NCBI GenBank assembly: GCA_023091735.1
Contig: JALKBU010000609.1
Coordinates: forward strand, 1 to 31,036
Length of the DNA stretch: 31,036 nt
Direction of reading: 5' to 3'
From: Trichomonas tenax
Lineage: Eukaryota > Parabasalia > Trichomonadida > Trichomonadidae
Shown here: positions 18,901 to 28,135 of the stretch, piece after piece
How the letters are laid out: the number at the start of each line of letters is the position of its first letter
Position numbering within the stretch: position 1 is the stretch's first letter
Notes under the pieces: generated by a model
What the model was told of the DNA's origin: nothing
The model's input: only the letters and a program-made list of their open reading frames with translations
The model's database searches: none
Translations under genes and position numbers: made by a program

Positions 18901-19213
18901 TCACAAGTCCTTGAAGGCTCTGACAGCAAGACATCAGTGGTTCCATTATAACCAAGATTTGCATATTATCGCTTACGGAAATAACCAAGGAACTCTTTTC
19001 GTGACAAAGAAACTCAACCCTGGATATAGATCTTCAATATTGTCGTTAACGAAAGAGCCAATTTCTGCCGTTTCGAGCGATGCAAATGGAAATCTTTCAG
19101 TCCTTTGTAATAAGTCAAGTACATTATTTGAAATCTGCATCAAAGTTATTGACGACACTGAACATATCCAATTAGATGTTATTAACCAGAAAATAGCAAA
19201 ATTTTCCGATTAG
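15968..19213 (+). CDS. WDR7/rabconnectin-3 beta-like WD40 protein
   Basis: Probable homologue of WDR7 (rabconnectin-3 beta), the partner of DMXL in assembly and regulation of the V-ATPase on endomembranes. The 1081-aa product starts MSNKTMYDDL; the frame opens 13 codons further to an ATG immediately after the previous stop. An N-terminal WD40 propeller has the WDR7-like order GCYSGELIRF then SFDGLLCLWSVQDGLCLG. A very acidic insert follows at about 290-325 (EEEYFEEEVEEEAPE), then a second WD40 block (GDDNSLVVTNL; GHDGDVTSIMIHPLSG; LLFFWSLHSGNLESIL). A long helical region spans about 650-1000 (ILLSIAMRVHPDLRDLMDRL). A short beta region close to the C-terminus (HIIAYGNNQGTLFV) corresponds to the last WD repeats of WDR7. 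Family assignment rests on this architecture and local resemblance. DMXL is not in the window. Confidence 0.7.
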   Translation: MSNKTMYDDLQISLISWSNMSLPHVECSALHTIDLSKKKLRYSFLDDKPVYGIIAFGCYSGELIRFLMLSGDVKPASVSFAHKSKIIAIGDCNFHKNSYVIASLSFDGLLCLWSVQDGLCLGKYSGVFPSGCQLMATSDETIVISGSFPNVYIFNTSAESVTKILHPHYSFTAGIGIIPSGKCKVLFLVDSKGTVTYASVDPKIEQTSKYQLLDPNKVVIRSLPSPSFKFLLTLYEDSFSITDLTAVGFPSISTPYKDLNTATWIDDSTFGVLSYSGSYTQYEVTDKYDENGDKSSMEEEYFEEEVEEEAPEAQFEDYEEIYDVTKHQLQEPSAVACHIDYLYSQLMKDLSYPDAEIFGRDRNDFNSSLVTLKKNNLHVDELYTAKGTFPFGFLTNFKKEIIAGFNDTVIFLSNNFDEFSLGQMFETGPRRTTAQCLNIQNNMVKEIIDGTEDGSIIFYDLHTQQTHVQENVHKGRINEICTCGNHLFSAGDDNSLVVTNLDTKKPVKVFQHFMSRITQFLRPAGKIRKPFCDYLFCLTEFGAISVIDINQCENVFNMTGHDGDVTSIMIHPLSGMLIVNAKLLFFWSLHSGNLESILRGNRKEIYLKDAERNNIAVKPIQDFVNGVVYEQLLFGGNSLRVIDVNIKTVSNQIHNYLLDSAGKDLKTMIANFPNLGLMTEVFSTFVCDFLKKETGKDYGHYFNICFVGDSRVHTVNLIKQRSHNDIWTFSSEVSSMILAMRILLSIAMRVHPDLRDLMDRLINEHTINISSQIKHFKNPNIKSLFKYFMNCGPIIINYFMEMIELYPSEVRRKWMSYLMYVEGVTSYRHDLIATAWVGVATTLLQHMSDNELKVIVDRAERLVIEREGSEYKKFIPEVLYRCVEKFRDVPGVSDKLIKILITSEYSSNMDLSRLFASAPIGFLMSIRAMSSEGKDDLAKRLIDVVINHILQEKVRDDILFQMIQTIIGCSKEKLIDHIHKSLKALTARHQWFHYNQDLHIIAYGNNQGTLFVTKKLNPGYRSSILSLTKEPISAVSSDANGNLSVLCNKSSTLFEICIKVIDDTEHIQLDVINQKIAKFSD

Positions 19214-19671
19214 ATTCTTTTTTTTTGATTTTTATTATTATGATTGTTTAAATTTTCTTCTGTACTATATCTTGTCCATTGGATTTTTGTCTCGTGAAAA
19301 ATTATATTTTGACTATGAAAATTTGATGCATAATAACCCGAAATAAGTCGAAAAACACCATTAAGGTGAAGGTTATTTACCTAAAAATGAGGCAGTTACT
19401 CGTATAATCAATTTTGATATCAAAATGTCCAAATTCATGTCCAAAATAGAACGGGAGAGGAAATTCAGTATATAATCCTCACTCACAGGAACCAAAGAAT
19501 ATATCGGAATCCAGAGAGATATGTCTCTGTCTTTGTCTTATTTGTTCCAATATTTTAATTTCGAAGCTAAAAGTTTCGCCATAGTTAGAAAGTAAATGCA
19601 TGGTATTTACTATAAAAACAGACTACAAGCTTGATTAGAATGCTATAGAATATCAAGATAAGGAATTATTT
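19214..19671. other. Intergenic region between convergent genes
   Basis: About 460 bp between the WDR7-like gene and the minus-strand unknown gene. It is AT-rich, with no open frame, RNA gene or repeat that I can support. Confidence 0.5.
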
Positions 19672-20145
19672 TCAGATCAACTGAGGATTGAATGAAGTAA
19701 AGAATCCAGAGGACTTTGTTGGAACCTCAAAAGGAAGAATCGATACCTTCGACTCCTCTTCTTCCGATGTTGTTTCAACGATCTGATTCTGTTGAATTTT
19801 TGGTGGTTCTACGACTTTGAACATCATGTTATCGACGAGTGGCTTCACGATAACCCAATGCTCAACGAACCAGCATTGCATGGCAACTTTATTTCTTTTC
19901 GAAATCCTGTCGACATGTAACGGAATCTTTTTGACTATTTGATCAGCAATGAGCTTGAGATCTTTGAAGTTAACCTTCGGTCCAAACTTAGATTCGAAGT
20001 ATTTATTGACCATGTTCAACATTGGTCCGCACTTCCTTATCCTGGAATTGGTCAAGTTCTGCTCCTGTATGGCCTGCTCTGAGAGGTCGCTCCTTTTGCC
20101 GCTGCGTGGGATGACATACACTGGATGTGGAAACACTGGAATCAT
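19672..20145 (-). CDS. Uncharacterised small basic protein
   Basis: The 157-aa product starts MIPVFPHPVYVIPRSGKRSD. Residues 28-105 form a compact basic helical region (RKCGPMLNMVNKYF, then NFKDLKLIADQIVKKIPLHVDRISKRNKVAMQCWFVEHW) that could bind nucleic acid or another protein. Residues 110-157 are polar and acidic with Ser/Glu runs, ending FNPQLI. There is no signal peptide or membrane segment. I recognise no family; it may be lineage-specific. The ATG is well defined, and composition differs clearly from the surrounding AT-rich DNA, so it is likely a real gene. Confidence 0.65.
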   Translation of the reverse strand: MIPVFPHPVYVIPRSGKRSDLSEQAIQEQNLTNSRIRKCGPMLNMVNKYFESKFGPKVNFKDLKLIADQIVKKIPLHVDRISKRNKVAMQCWFVEHWVIVKPLVDNMMFKVVEPPKIQQNQIVETTSEEEESKVSILPFEVPTKSSGFFTSFNPQLI

Positions 20146-20364
20146 TTTAATGTTTTCTGTAATGCCTTGAAAAGTTCTTTCTGTTAATTTTGCAACGTGT
20201 TTGTTGAAGACACATATTTATGCCTCTATATTGATATTAAATGATATCAGATTTTTGATTGTTCTTTTGTGAGAGATGAGATTAACGTGCTCAGATAATT
20301 TTCAATGAAGTCGAATTATTGCAGCATCTACATCTATTGTACATGATATTTATTTAATTTCATT

Positions 20365-20930
20365 TGAATTATTAAAATAAAAGCATTATATATTATTGGC
20401 ATTGTTTTTGAAATGTGAATTCATCAATAAAAGTGATTTTTGTTAAAGTTTTATTAAAATAATTGATCGAAATTGTAAATGCAGATTAACCTATAGTTAA
20501 TGATCATGTATAACAGAAAATATTCACTTTTTATGAAGGTTTTGTTAAAAAAATGATCAATATTTCAAATATAGGGGTTCCATGATATGTTGAATCTAAA
20601 TATGAAGAATACATTTTTTTGATGGAAATTTATCTTCAAAAAATATTTTTATCGAATAATTATAATTGCCATATTACAGAAAGAATGCTAAACATAAAAT
20701 TTGAACTTTTCGACAAACTTTTGACCATAAAATTGATCGATATTTTGAATTTAGGGATTGGTAACTATGAAAAACCTATCCATAATGAAATATTCAATTT
20801 TTATTTTTGAGGGGATTTTTTATTTAATAATTATGCTTATCATTATATTGCTAGTGCTAAGAACATAAATTTTTCCGTTTTTATCAGCTTTTTACCGGTA
20901 AAATAGGGTTTTATTTGATATTTGGGAATT
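20365..20930 (+). repeat. Degenerate repeats with ~90-bp register
   Basis: A shared block of the form TTAAAATAATTGATCGAAATTT...AATTTAGGG recurs. Its GATC-like core falls at 20465, 20555, 20735 and (as GATA) 20917, i.e. at steps of 90, 180 and 182. Units are heavily diverged. Seen by eye only. Confidence 0.35.
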
Positions 20931-22332
20931 ATGACTATGGACAAGCTTAAATAACTCAAAATCGCGAGGTTAATTTTTGAATAATTAAAAAGAGGATTAT
21001 ACCGTAAATCTATGCTATGTATTATATGAACAACTAAAATAACAATATTTGGAGGACTAAAAGGCTAAAAAAGTACGTTCCTTTAATATTTTCGGCAAAA
21101 TTTGGGAATATCCCATTAAAACATCTAACGATGAATATAAAAATGACGAAAAAAGCAATCAAATTTGTTCGACTGTTGCTTTTTCAATCAATTTAAAAGT
21201 TCAAAAAAACTGTCAAACAAAAATTTTCGAAAAATTGTAAAATATTAACAAGCAACACCTTTCAAACAATTTAATCCGATTTTTAAAAGTTGATATTAAC
21301 GTGCTTTGGACTTTTTTGACAATCAACTATCCATGATTTTATTCATTTTTTGTTGAATTCTGATATCTACAATGGATGCAAAGCCACTTTTCTAATAAAA
21401 TATTGGCATTTAAACAATGATTTGACCTTTTTCCAAAAATATCCCATTTTTATCCATATCGCTAATATCAGCGCATCATGTTATATTTAAATCTACCAAT
21501 AAAACTAATTTAATTGTCTTTTTTTATGCTCTTTTTATTTGGTTACTGTTTTTTCTTTTTGGTATCTTAAATGTGACAATTGGTGAACAATAATTGAATT
21601 CAATTGCGGGACCAAGCATAAGAAATTGGTCGTTTTCCATAAAATTACGATGAATTTCATTGCAAATATTCATATTCTCCTTCGAAAGCAGTGAATTTCT
21701 TTCTATTTTTGTTAAATTCGTCACATTTTCAATTGATCAAAACACTGTTTTCATTTTTATTCCGAAAATGATCATAATATCATAAATAACTCTTAATTTC
21801 CAATTAAAATGTTGGGCCAAACTAACGAAATCCATCGATTTGCATACAAATGTTGTATATATAATGCCATAGTTGATATCAAATACAACAAAAAATCGCA
21901 AAATCGTCAAAAATTCTCATCTTTTTCATTCAACCGATTCTAGGTTCTGATACTTTACTCACATAATACCTATCGCAATAGCTATCTCTTGGCAATGCGA
22001 AATTTGAATTTTGTTTTCATATATATTTGTTTTTTAATACGCGCTTCTATTTCGCCCATTTTTTCATATTTCGAACTTCCTTTCCTATCTCTATATATCA
22101 CATATCTTATTTTGTCTCAATATCACATTTAAGATTTTGTTTCTTATAATTTCAAAAAAGAAACCAAATTTATTTAGCCAATTTAAGCATACAAGTTCGC
22201 TCGGCCATGATGGTTCTTACCATGTATTTCCGAAACTTGTAGCTACAATCTCATATGCCAAATCTAAAAATAGTAATATAGATTATAATATTTGTATTTT
22301 TTTCTTTATAGAATCAGCAACCATCGGACTTT

Positions 22333-22847
22333 TCCCCATTTCCCATATGGGGGGCTTTCTCATGTGCGTCCACAAAAGGGGAAAAAATTATATTTTACAA
22401 TAAAAAGTGTTTTTTTTGGAAAATGGGTGAAACTTTTTACAGTGGAAAATCATACATTAGATGGGAAAATACACTGCGAATTCATGGTTTCAATTTCAAA
22501 GAAAACTAAATACCTTTCTCCGTATCCCCATCTTTCCCCATTTTTCCTCTCAGTTTTCCCAAAAGGTGACATAAAATTGAATATCTGCCACTCATTTCTT
22601 AGTTAGGGTACTCATTTTTTGGGAAAAGTGACACACGATTTAAATACCGCAAATGGGGATTTTGGGGAATTTGAGGGTCATTCGCCGCAAAAATGGGGAT
22701 TTCGTAGTTTTATTGCTTGTAATGTAATAAATCAATGCTATTTTTGCTTTTTGATAAGTTCAGAATTTTTAGTTCTTTTATTTGTGTTTGTCATGTGGCC
22801 GGAGGCTTTGCCTTCTGCCATGATTTTTTTTGTTCCCCAATGGGGAA
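22333..22847. repeat. Cluster of TGGGGA/TCCCCA boxes with hairpin
   Basis: TCCCCA occurs at 22333, 22525, 22535 and 22834, and TGGGGA at 22654, 22663, 22694 and 22841. The last pair forms a 7-1-7 palindrome (TTCCCCA-A-TGGGGAA, 22833-22847). CCCATATGGG lies at 22342-22351. An imperfect GC-rich hairpin spans 22792-22822 (GGCCGGAGGC, TTT, GCCTTCTGCC). These G/C blocks are exceptional in this AT-rich context. Confidence 0.45.
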
Positions 22848-24543
22848 AAAACTTATATAACGTACAAAAAGTGACCCAGCAGACACAATGGTTGGAATCA
22901 GTTTTCTGCTCAAAACAAGAGTTTCACGGAAATTTAAATAATAAAACATAGATAATAATATGAGTTATTTTTATTGCTACAAAAGGTTTGAGAAATATAA
23001 TGAAAATATCGAGGAAGAATGCGTTTGTAAACAAAGAAACCAAACACATTGATCGCGTGAAGTATTCGAATTGAACATTCAGTTTATCAATCCAAATATA
23101 TAATAAAGATACAAAATTGCTAAATATTTACTACAAAAGATTGAACTAATTAAAAAGAATGAAAATAACAAACCGGAGATACTTTGTCATGTACATTTTG
23201 AAAGTTAAATTCTTTTTTGGGAAGTCAATTTCAGAGTTTGCAAATTCACATCAAAGTTTGATGTATAAATAAAAATTATAACTCTCCATATGAGCGCCTG
23301 CATGAATGCTTCAATCTTGGCATGCTTAAAAAAACTCATTAAAGATTGATTTATTGATCTCCTTCATTCGATGTTGTTTTCAATTGTGATATATAACAAA
23401 AGATTATGCACCATCCAGCAATAGAATTGCATAGTGTGTAAAAGTTATTCTTATTAAACAACAGCATGATTTTTTTATTTGTGGTATGATGAATGATATT
23501 GATTCAAATCATTAGCAGGCAATAAATAAGCGAGTTGAGTGAATGCATAAGACACTGAATTTGCGTATTTAGGCTTATAATATTTTGATCAAATCAATAC
23601 CAAGGTCTTTGAGAAGAGAATATCAATGACCACATCACCAGCTCCAATTTAAATGAATTGCTGCAGTCGTTACAGGCGAATCCACGGCATTTCGAATTTC
23701 TTTATATATTGACCCTTTTAAATAAATGAAAGTCACTATATTCTCAATACTATGTAGGCAATGGTCAAGCTATTAACAACATTTAGAGCCACTAATAAGC
23801 AATTTTGAGTAATCGAAAATTCGAATATTTCCAATTTAGCTGTCTATAGGTCAATAAACTCCTCCAAAGACAGAATTTTGATTGTTTTCATTCTGCTTTT
23901 TAAGCAAATCACAAATACGTCGACAAAAAGTAAGCCGAATGGTTCAAAAGTTCCAATCAACAAAAGTACTCTAAACTCTAGCTTTGAGATACCATACTGA
24001 ATGATGCGAACAATAAAAACGATCATAATAGCGAATATTAATTTACAGATTCGAACGTAACACTTTTGTATCCTTTTGAGTTTTACGATCAACCTTAAAA
24101 CCCACCAATAGTCTATTCCTTTACTGCCATGATTTAAATTGAGAACATGATTATTGTTTCAATAACTCTATATATCACTCAGCAAATATATTGGATTATT
24201 ATTAATAACGTAGCTAAAAATTCAAACAAATCCTTCAAATTTTGTTACATTGTTTTTTATATCAATTAACTTGTATTTCGTTTAATATAATCAAAAAGAA
24301 TATAATTATCGGGTTGAAAATATCATTCTCAAATAATTCAATACCACTTTGAAAAATTATTAATCAAATTTTCACTGCTAAACTACATTTTTAAATGTAG
24401 GTACTCTACGGGCGTGTTACTCACAATATTGAGGAGCCCCCTTGAAAAATTGAGAGGAGAATCTAGATTAAAAATATAGTTCATACCGCACAGATCACGA
24501 AATTATTCGATTTAAACGGAGTTATAATTTTGTAAGCGATAAT

Positions 24544-24552
24544 AAAAAGTGA
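24544..24552 (+). promoter_or_regulatory. AAAAAGTGA box before short frame and UBL gene
   Basis: The box ends 3 bp before an ATG at 24556 that opens a 37-codon frame, and 130 bp before the ubiquitin-like gene's start. It has the same placement as the boxes of PGGT1B and eS26. Confidence 0.35.
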
Positions 24553-24682
24553 TACATGTCAAATCCCATTTTAGATTCATTTAGATCTGTATCAGACAAT
24601 AAAGCAATTTCTAAATGGCTGATTTTTGTGAAACTATTGAAAAATAACCGATTTTCAATTGCATTATAATTCATTTTTTTAC

Positions 24683-25213
24683 ATGCAGATATTCATCCAA
24701 GGCGTTGACAAGACAACTCAATCTGTTACTGTCGATGAGAACAACATGATCAGCTCTCTGATTCAGCTGTGCTCCCTTGTTGAATCTGTTTCTTACGATA
24801 TTTTATTCATTTTCAACGGCCAAATCCTCCGCAATGATCTCACCATTGGATACTACGGCATCAAGAATGGATCAGAGATCATTACATTCTTGAAGAAACG
24901 CAATGTTGAAAATCCACAATCCGTTGCGGAAGAGCCTAAACAGAAGAAACCTGTCAGCATGAAGAGAATCAAGATTATGGAGAGAATAAAGGCTGAAGAC
25001 AGGTTCTTCAGCAATTGGGAATCTTCAAAAGTTTTACCGAAGATTCTCAAAGAATCATTGAAACTCATCCAACAGCGCGAAAACTCTCAGATAGACCAAC
25101 ATCAGACCATTATTCCGACAAACAGCGAATTATCAACAACTCAACTCCCTTTCTTTAACTCCGCTCCTCTCCCAGAGGCGCCACTCAACAGCCGTCAGAA
25201 GGCTATCCATTGA
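24683..25213 (+). CDS. Ubiquitin-like domain protein
   Basis: The 176-aa product starts at the ATG at 24683 (MQIFIQGVDKTTQSV). Residues 1-73 are a ubiquitin fold: MQIF start as in ubiquitin, LFIFNGQIL at the position of ubiquitin's LIFAGKQL, then TIGYYGIKNGSEIITFLK for the final turn and strand. There is no terminal Gly-Gly, so it is not a conjugated modifier but an integral UBL domain, as in proteasome shuttles, BAG-type co-chaperones or splicing factors. The rest is a basic helical region (SMKRIKIMERIKAEDRFFSNWE, about 96-117) and a polar Gln/Pro-rich tail. No second domain is recognised, so the exact role is open. A possible upstream frame or 5' exon lies at 24556-24669. Confidence 0.75.
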   Translation: MQIFIQGVDKTTQSVTVDENNMISSLIQLCSLVESVSYDILFIFNGQILRNDLTIGYYGIKNGSEIITFLKKRNVENPQSVAEEPKQKKPVSMKRIKIMERIKAEDRFFSNWESSKVLPKILKESLKLIQQRENSQIDQHQTIIPTNSELSTTQLPFFNSAPLPEAPLNSRQKAIH

Positions 25214-25494
25214 TCCTTGTTATTTATTTGTTTTGTTATTGTTGCATAAAATTTATGTATATTTCTATGTATTAAAAAACCATTCGTTTCATCGCTAAAT
25301 GGTCCTACACGGACATAATATGCATATCTTACAATCCTATAAGTTTTGTATGAATGCCTATATTTTTTCCTTGCTCTACCGAGAAAAAACTATAAACGAG
25401 AATACAGTTTCTAAACATGATGTATCATATATACACGAAGCAAAACAGTTTTTCGTGATCAATAATGTCTAATCCTTGTTTTTATGAAAATTAT

Positions 25495-25674
25495 ATTCGT
25501 CATCCATTCAAAATTGAAAATCAATTTCATTGCAATTTTTCTCCAAATTTCAATGAAAAAAATATTGGTATAGTAAAAATTATAGTTTAAATTACGGGTG
25601 CAATAATATTAGCAGCTTCTTGAGTTGTTTTTGACAAATATCTCATAAAACAAACACTCTTCCAACGACCTATC
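25495..25674. repeat. Direct repeat, copy 1 (180 bp)
   Basis: It matches 30317-30496 without indels, with four mismatches by my count (about 98% identity), in the same orientation 4822 bp apart. Flanks do not match on either side. The unit spans the last codons of a tyrosine recombinase frame, its 3' flank, and 13 bp corresponding to the start of the golgin gene. Confidence 0.85.
25587..25674 (-). pseudogene. Tyrosine recombinase 3'-end fragment
   Basis: On the minus strand this encodes the C-terminal 28 residues or so of a tyrosine recombinase: GRWKSVCFMRYLSKTTQEAA... followed by TAA. It includes the catalytic-type Tyr (MRYL). Two residues differ from the copy at 30409. Nothing upstream continues the domain, so this is a relic. 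Confidence 0.7.
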
Positions 25675-25790
25675 ATTTCTTTGATTTTATGTCAGAAACC
25701 AGCAAGGAAGCTTTGCATGTAAGAATATGTAGTTGTGGGGTTCCTTCTGATATTATATATATAAATACAGAATATTAACAACAATTACTA

Positions 25791-25866
25791 TTTAGTAGTG
25801 ACTGAACTTATTTGGGATGTTTTGTAGTGATTGAGCTTGTTTTCAGTTACTTTGTAGTGAAGTTGG
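25791..25866 (+). repeat. Three ~30-bp imperfect direct repeats
   Basis: GTAGTGA occurs at 25795, 25824 and 25854 (steps of 29 and 30 bp), each followed by TGA-, TTGA- or AGTT-type sequence and, for the first two, an ACTT/GCTT. A short tandem duplication of unknown role. Confidence 0.5.
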
Positions 25867-26301
25867 GCATAAATAATAATTATGTCACTTTTCTTCTGCC
25901 AAATAATGTTTTCGATAATTTTTCTAATATATTATCATAATTATTTTTTACCCGAAAACATTATGTTTAACGATGTTTTTTACAAAATTCATTTTGAAAT
26001 TGTTGATTATATTCATAAAAGAGGCATAAGTATCGATAACACATATGCGTCTGCTTTTGGAAGCTATTAGTGCATCTTATTCAAGAATATTCTTCTTGTG
26101 CCAAATATATACGGAATTATTAAGCATTCATGCGACAAAATTAATAAGTGTCATCCACAGAGAAAAACCTTTTTTCCTCCAATAATGGTACTTTATTTTC
26201 AAATATTGCAATTTTGAAAATTTTAAGAGGTGCTTTTTTCCAACCATTATATTTGATCAAATTAAACTAAATAATAACAATGTTTAGAACATAAAACAAA
26301 T

Positions 26302-27588
26302 CTATGGAAGACTCATGAGAAGGTTCTGGGCCTTATCGAATTCAACTTCAATCATTTTGATTTGCCGAGATAATAATCTGTTTTGTTCTGCGGCAACTTC
26401 ATATAATTGATCGAGGGACTTCATTCCTACGTGTTTTCTCACCTCCTTGGAAGCGAGATCACTTATTGCTTCGTATATTTCCTTCTTTCTGTCACTTAAT
26501 GCTTTCAAATGAACAAGTTCTTTAGTGAGAGCTTCGCATTTATCACTGAGTTCCTGTTGTGTGCGCCATTCCTCTTCCATTTTGACTGTTAAAGCCATGA
26601 CTTCTTCGGACATAGAATTCGAACGAAGTATTTGGCTCTTAGTTTCATTAATTTTACGAATCAGCTCGTTTATTAGCTGCTTCTTCTTTCCTATCGCTCG
26701 AATATCGTTTGCCTCAACGTCTTTCAACGCACGTGGATATTCTGCAATTTCGATTTTTAAATCTTCTTGATATCTCTTTCTTTCATCTATAATTTTCTTG
26801 TACTCATCTATCTCTGCCATAACACGTGTGAGTGCGTCGCCTTTGTACGATTCTGCATTATTATTTGAATTTTGTAACTCAATATTCAAGTTTTGGAGTT
26901 CAATAACGAGAGAAGCTAAAGTAGATTCGGCAAAAGCAACATCAGCCTGTGCACCATCAAGTGTTGCTTGAGTTCTTCGTAATTCAGAAACTTTAAATGA
27001 ATTATCTACTTCATAATTTTTAACATCTTCTATACGTTTAGCGATAGTTTGTCGCCGTATAGGATTGCATCGTTTGAGATTTTCTAATTCATTCTCTAAA
27101 TCTTCGACGCTAATAAAATACAAAGGCATTTTTGTTAGTGACTTGGATATACTTTCGTATTTCAAAATAATGATTTCTAATTGATCAACAAGTGGCGTCA
27201 GTTCTTTTAGTTTCTGATTGGCAGAGTTAAATTTATTTTGATGCGCATCAATTTGAAATGTTGTTTTTTCCATCTTCTCAATTTCATCCATGAGATGGAC
27301 TTCACCTTCTTCTAGGCTTGTATCGTGCAGTTCCACGTATTTTTTATCTGGAACGAGCTTTTTAATATTTTTAACATCAAGAGAAAGGTTCTGAATCTCC
27401 ATTAAGTTCTTCTGCTCTTCTTCTAAAAAGTTATCTCTTAATTTCTCGTATTCAGATTTTAAAAGGAACAAAATCTGGTTTTTCTGTGTCTCGTTTTCTA
27501 TTTTATCCTCTAAATTTGTTTTCGTCTTCTGGAGAGCGGCTATTTTCTTTTTCAAAGTCGCCGCATCTCTTGGAAGCTGCTCAGTCAT
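26302..27588 (-). CDS. Long coiled-coil protein
   Basis: The 428-aa product is taken from the ATG at 27586-27588 (MTEQLPRDAATLKKK). The frame also contains an ATG at 27649-27651 adding 21 residues, but a perfect palindrome resembling a regulatory site lies between the two, so I prefer the shorter form. Nearly the whole protein is predicted coiled coil with interruptions (around 170-200, LYFISVEDLENELENLKRC, and 340-370). There are no membrane segments. The composition resembles structural or cytoskeletal proteins (kinetochore, basal body or tether proteins), but coiled coils align non-specifically and I assign no family. Confidence 0.7.
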   Translation of the reverse strand: MTEQLPRDAATLKKKIAALQKTKTNLEDKIENETQKNQILFLLKSEYEKLRDNFLEEEQKNLMEIQNLSLDVKNIKKLVPDKKYVELHDTSLEEGEVHLMDEIEKMEKTTFQIDAHQNKFNSANQKLKELTPLVDQLEIIILKYESISKSLTKMPLYFISVEDLENELENLKRCNPIRRQTIAKRIEDVKNYEVDNSFKVSELRRTQATLDGAQADVAFAESTLASLVIELQNLNIELQNSNNNAESYKGDALTRVMAEIDEYKKIIDERKRYQEDLKIEIAEYPRALKDVEANDIRAIGKKKQLINELIRKINETKSQILRSNSMSEEVMALTVKMEEEWRTQQELSDKCEALTKELVHLKALSDRKKEIYEAISDLASKEVRKHVGMKSLDQLYEVAAEQNRLLSRQIKMIEVEFDKAQNLLMSLP

Positions 27589-27625
27589 TAAGAAATTATG
27601 TAAAAAATGCAGATAATTAGTGCCA

Positions 27626-27639
27626 CGTAAATATTTACG
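27626..27639. promoter_or_regulatory. 14-bp palindrome CGTAAATATTTACG
   Basis: Perfect inverted repeat of CGTAAAT, within GCCACGTAAATATTTACG. GCCACGTAAA equals two of the boxes in the array at 14276-14311. It lies 38 bp before the coiled-coil gene's preferred ATG. Confidence 0.45.
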
Positions 27640-27651
27640 CGTCAAATACAT

Positions 27652-28135
27652 TTATGACATTTTAACATTTTACACTGTCAAAAATGTTCATCAAAAGAGA
27701 TTTTGCTATTTACACTGTATCTGATATGCTGCTATGCACAGGAATGATGCATATAAAAATAAAATACTATCCACATAACAAAATCAAAACTTATTCATAT
27801 TTATATATATCTTCAAGCACTGTAATTTTTTTCTTATAATCTTTTCAAGTATTCAAAAGATTTGGAGTCAATGCTTTGCATACAGCATCCACAGGCCCGC
27901 AGAAACAATTTTTTTTTTCCAAATAAATTTAATATTCAAAATTAGAATAAAACAGGGACTGTAGTCATTAAGAAACAAGAGCGTTATAATCAAAGCTATA
28001 GAATGAAGTTTAAATTAATTGTTAACGAAATTTGATTGGATATATATGAAATATTTATTGATACTTCGCTATATTCTGTACAGATTGCTTAAAAATAATA
28101 GCGTCTTTTGGTAAAAAACACCTAATATATGATTT
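27652..28135. other. Intergenic region between coiled-coil and prefoldin genes
   Basis: About 480 bp, AT-rich, with no gene, RNA or clear repeat. It must carry the coiled-coil gene's upstream region and the prefoldin 3' end. Confidence 0.5.

Larger units (their letters stand above)
20146..24682. other. Long gene-poor region (4.5 kb)
   Basis: No ATG-started frame of convincing composition is found; the longer open frames begin with TTG or GTG and encode low-complexity peptides. Identifiable content is degenerate ~90-bp repeats (20365-20930), a cluster of TGGGGA/TCCCCA boxes with an imperfect hairpin (22333-22847), and a short upstream frame at 24556. It probably represents decayed repetitive or mobile DNA. 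Confidence 0.5.
25214..26301. other. Intergenic region with recombinase relic and short repeats
   Basis: It contains the 180-bp copy of the recombinase tail (25495-25674) and three GTAGTGA-centred repeats (25795-25860). A 62-codon ATG frame at 25882-26070 encodes a hydrophobic, AT-driven peptide that I do not accept as a gene. Confidence 0.5.

Noticed and set aside
22137..22951. Three overlapping plus-strand open frames
   Set aside because: At least two begin with non-ATG codons, they overlap in different frames and cover the G/C-box and hairpin region; more likely non-coding repeat DNA.
23844..24092. 82-codon minus frame with membrane-like segments
   Set aside because: Opens with TTG, not ATG, and hydrophobicity is expected from T-rich DNA. 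It could be a channel or receptor relic, but no motif supports this.
24395..24470. GC-richer stretch considered as a tRNA
   Set aside because: No A-box/B-box pair and no cloverleaf arms that pair correctly.
25882..26070. 62-codon ATG frame
   Set aside because: Composition follows AT-rich DNA (Phe, Ile, Tyr runs), no family resemblance, and it sits among element relics; not enough to call a gene.
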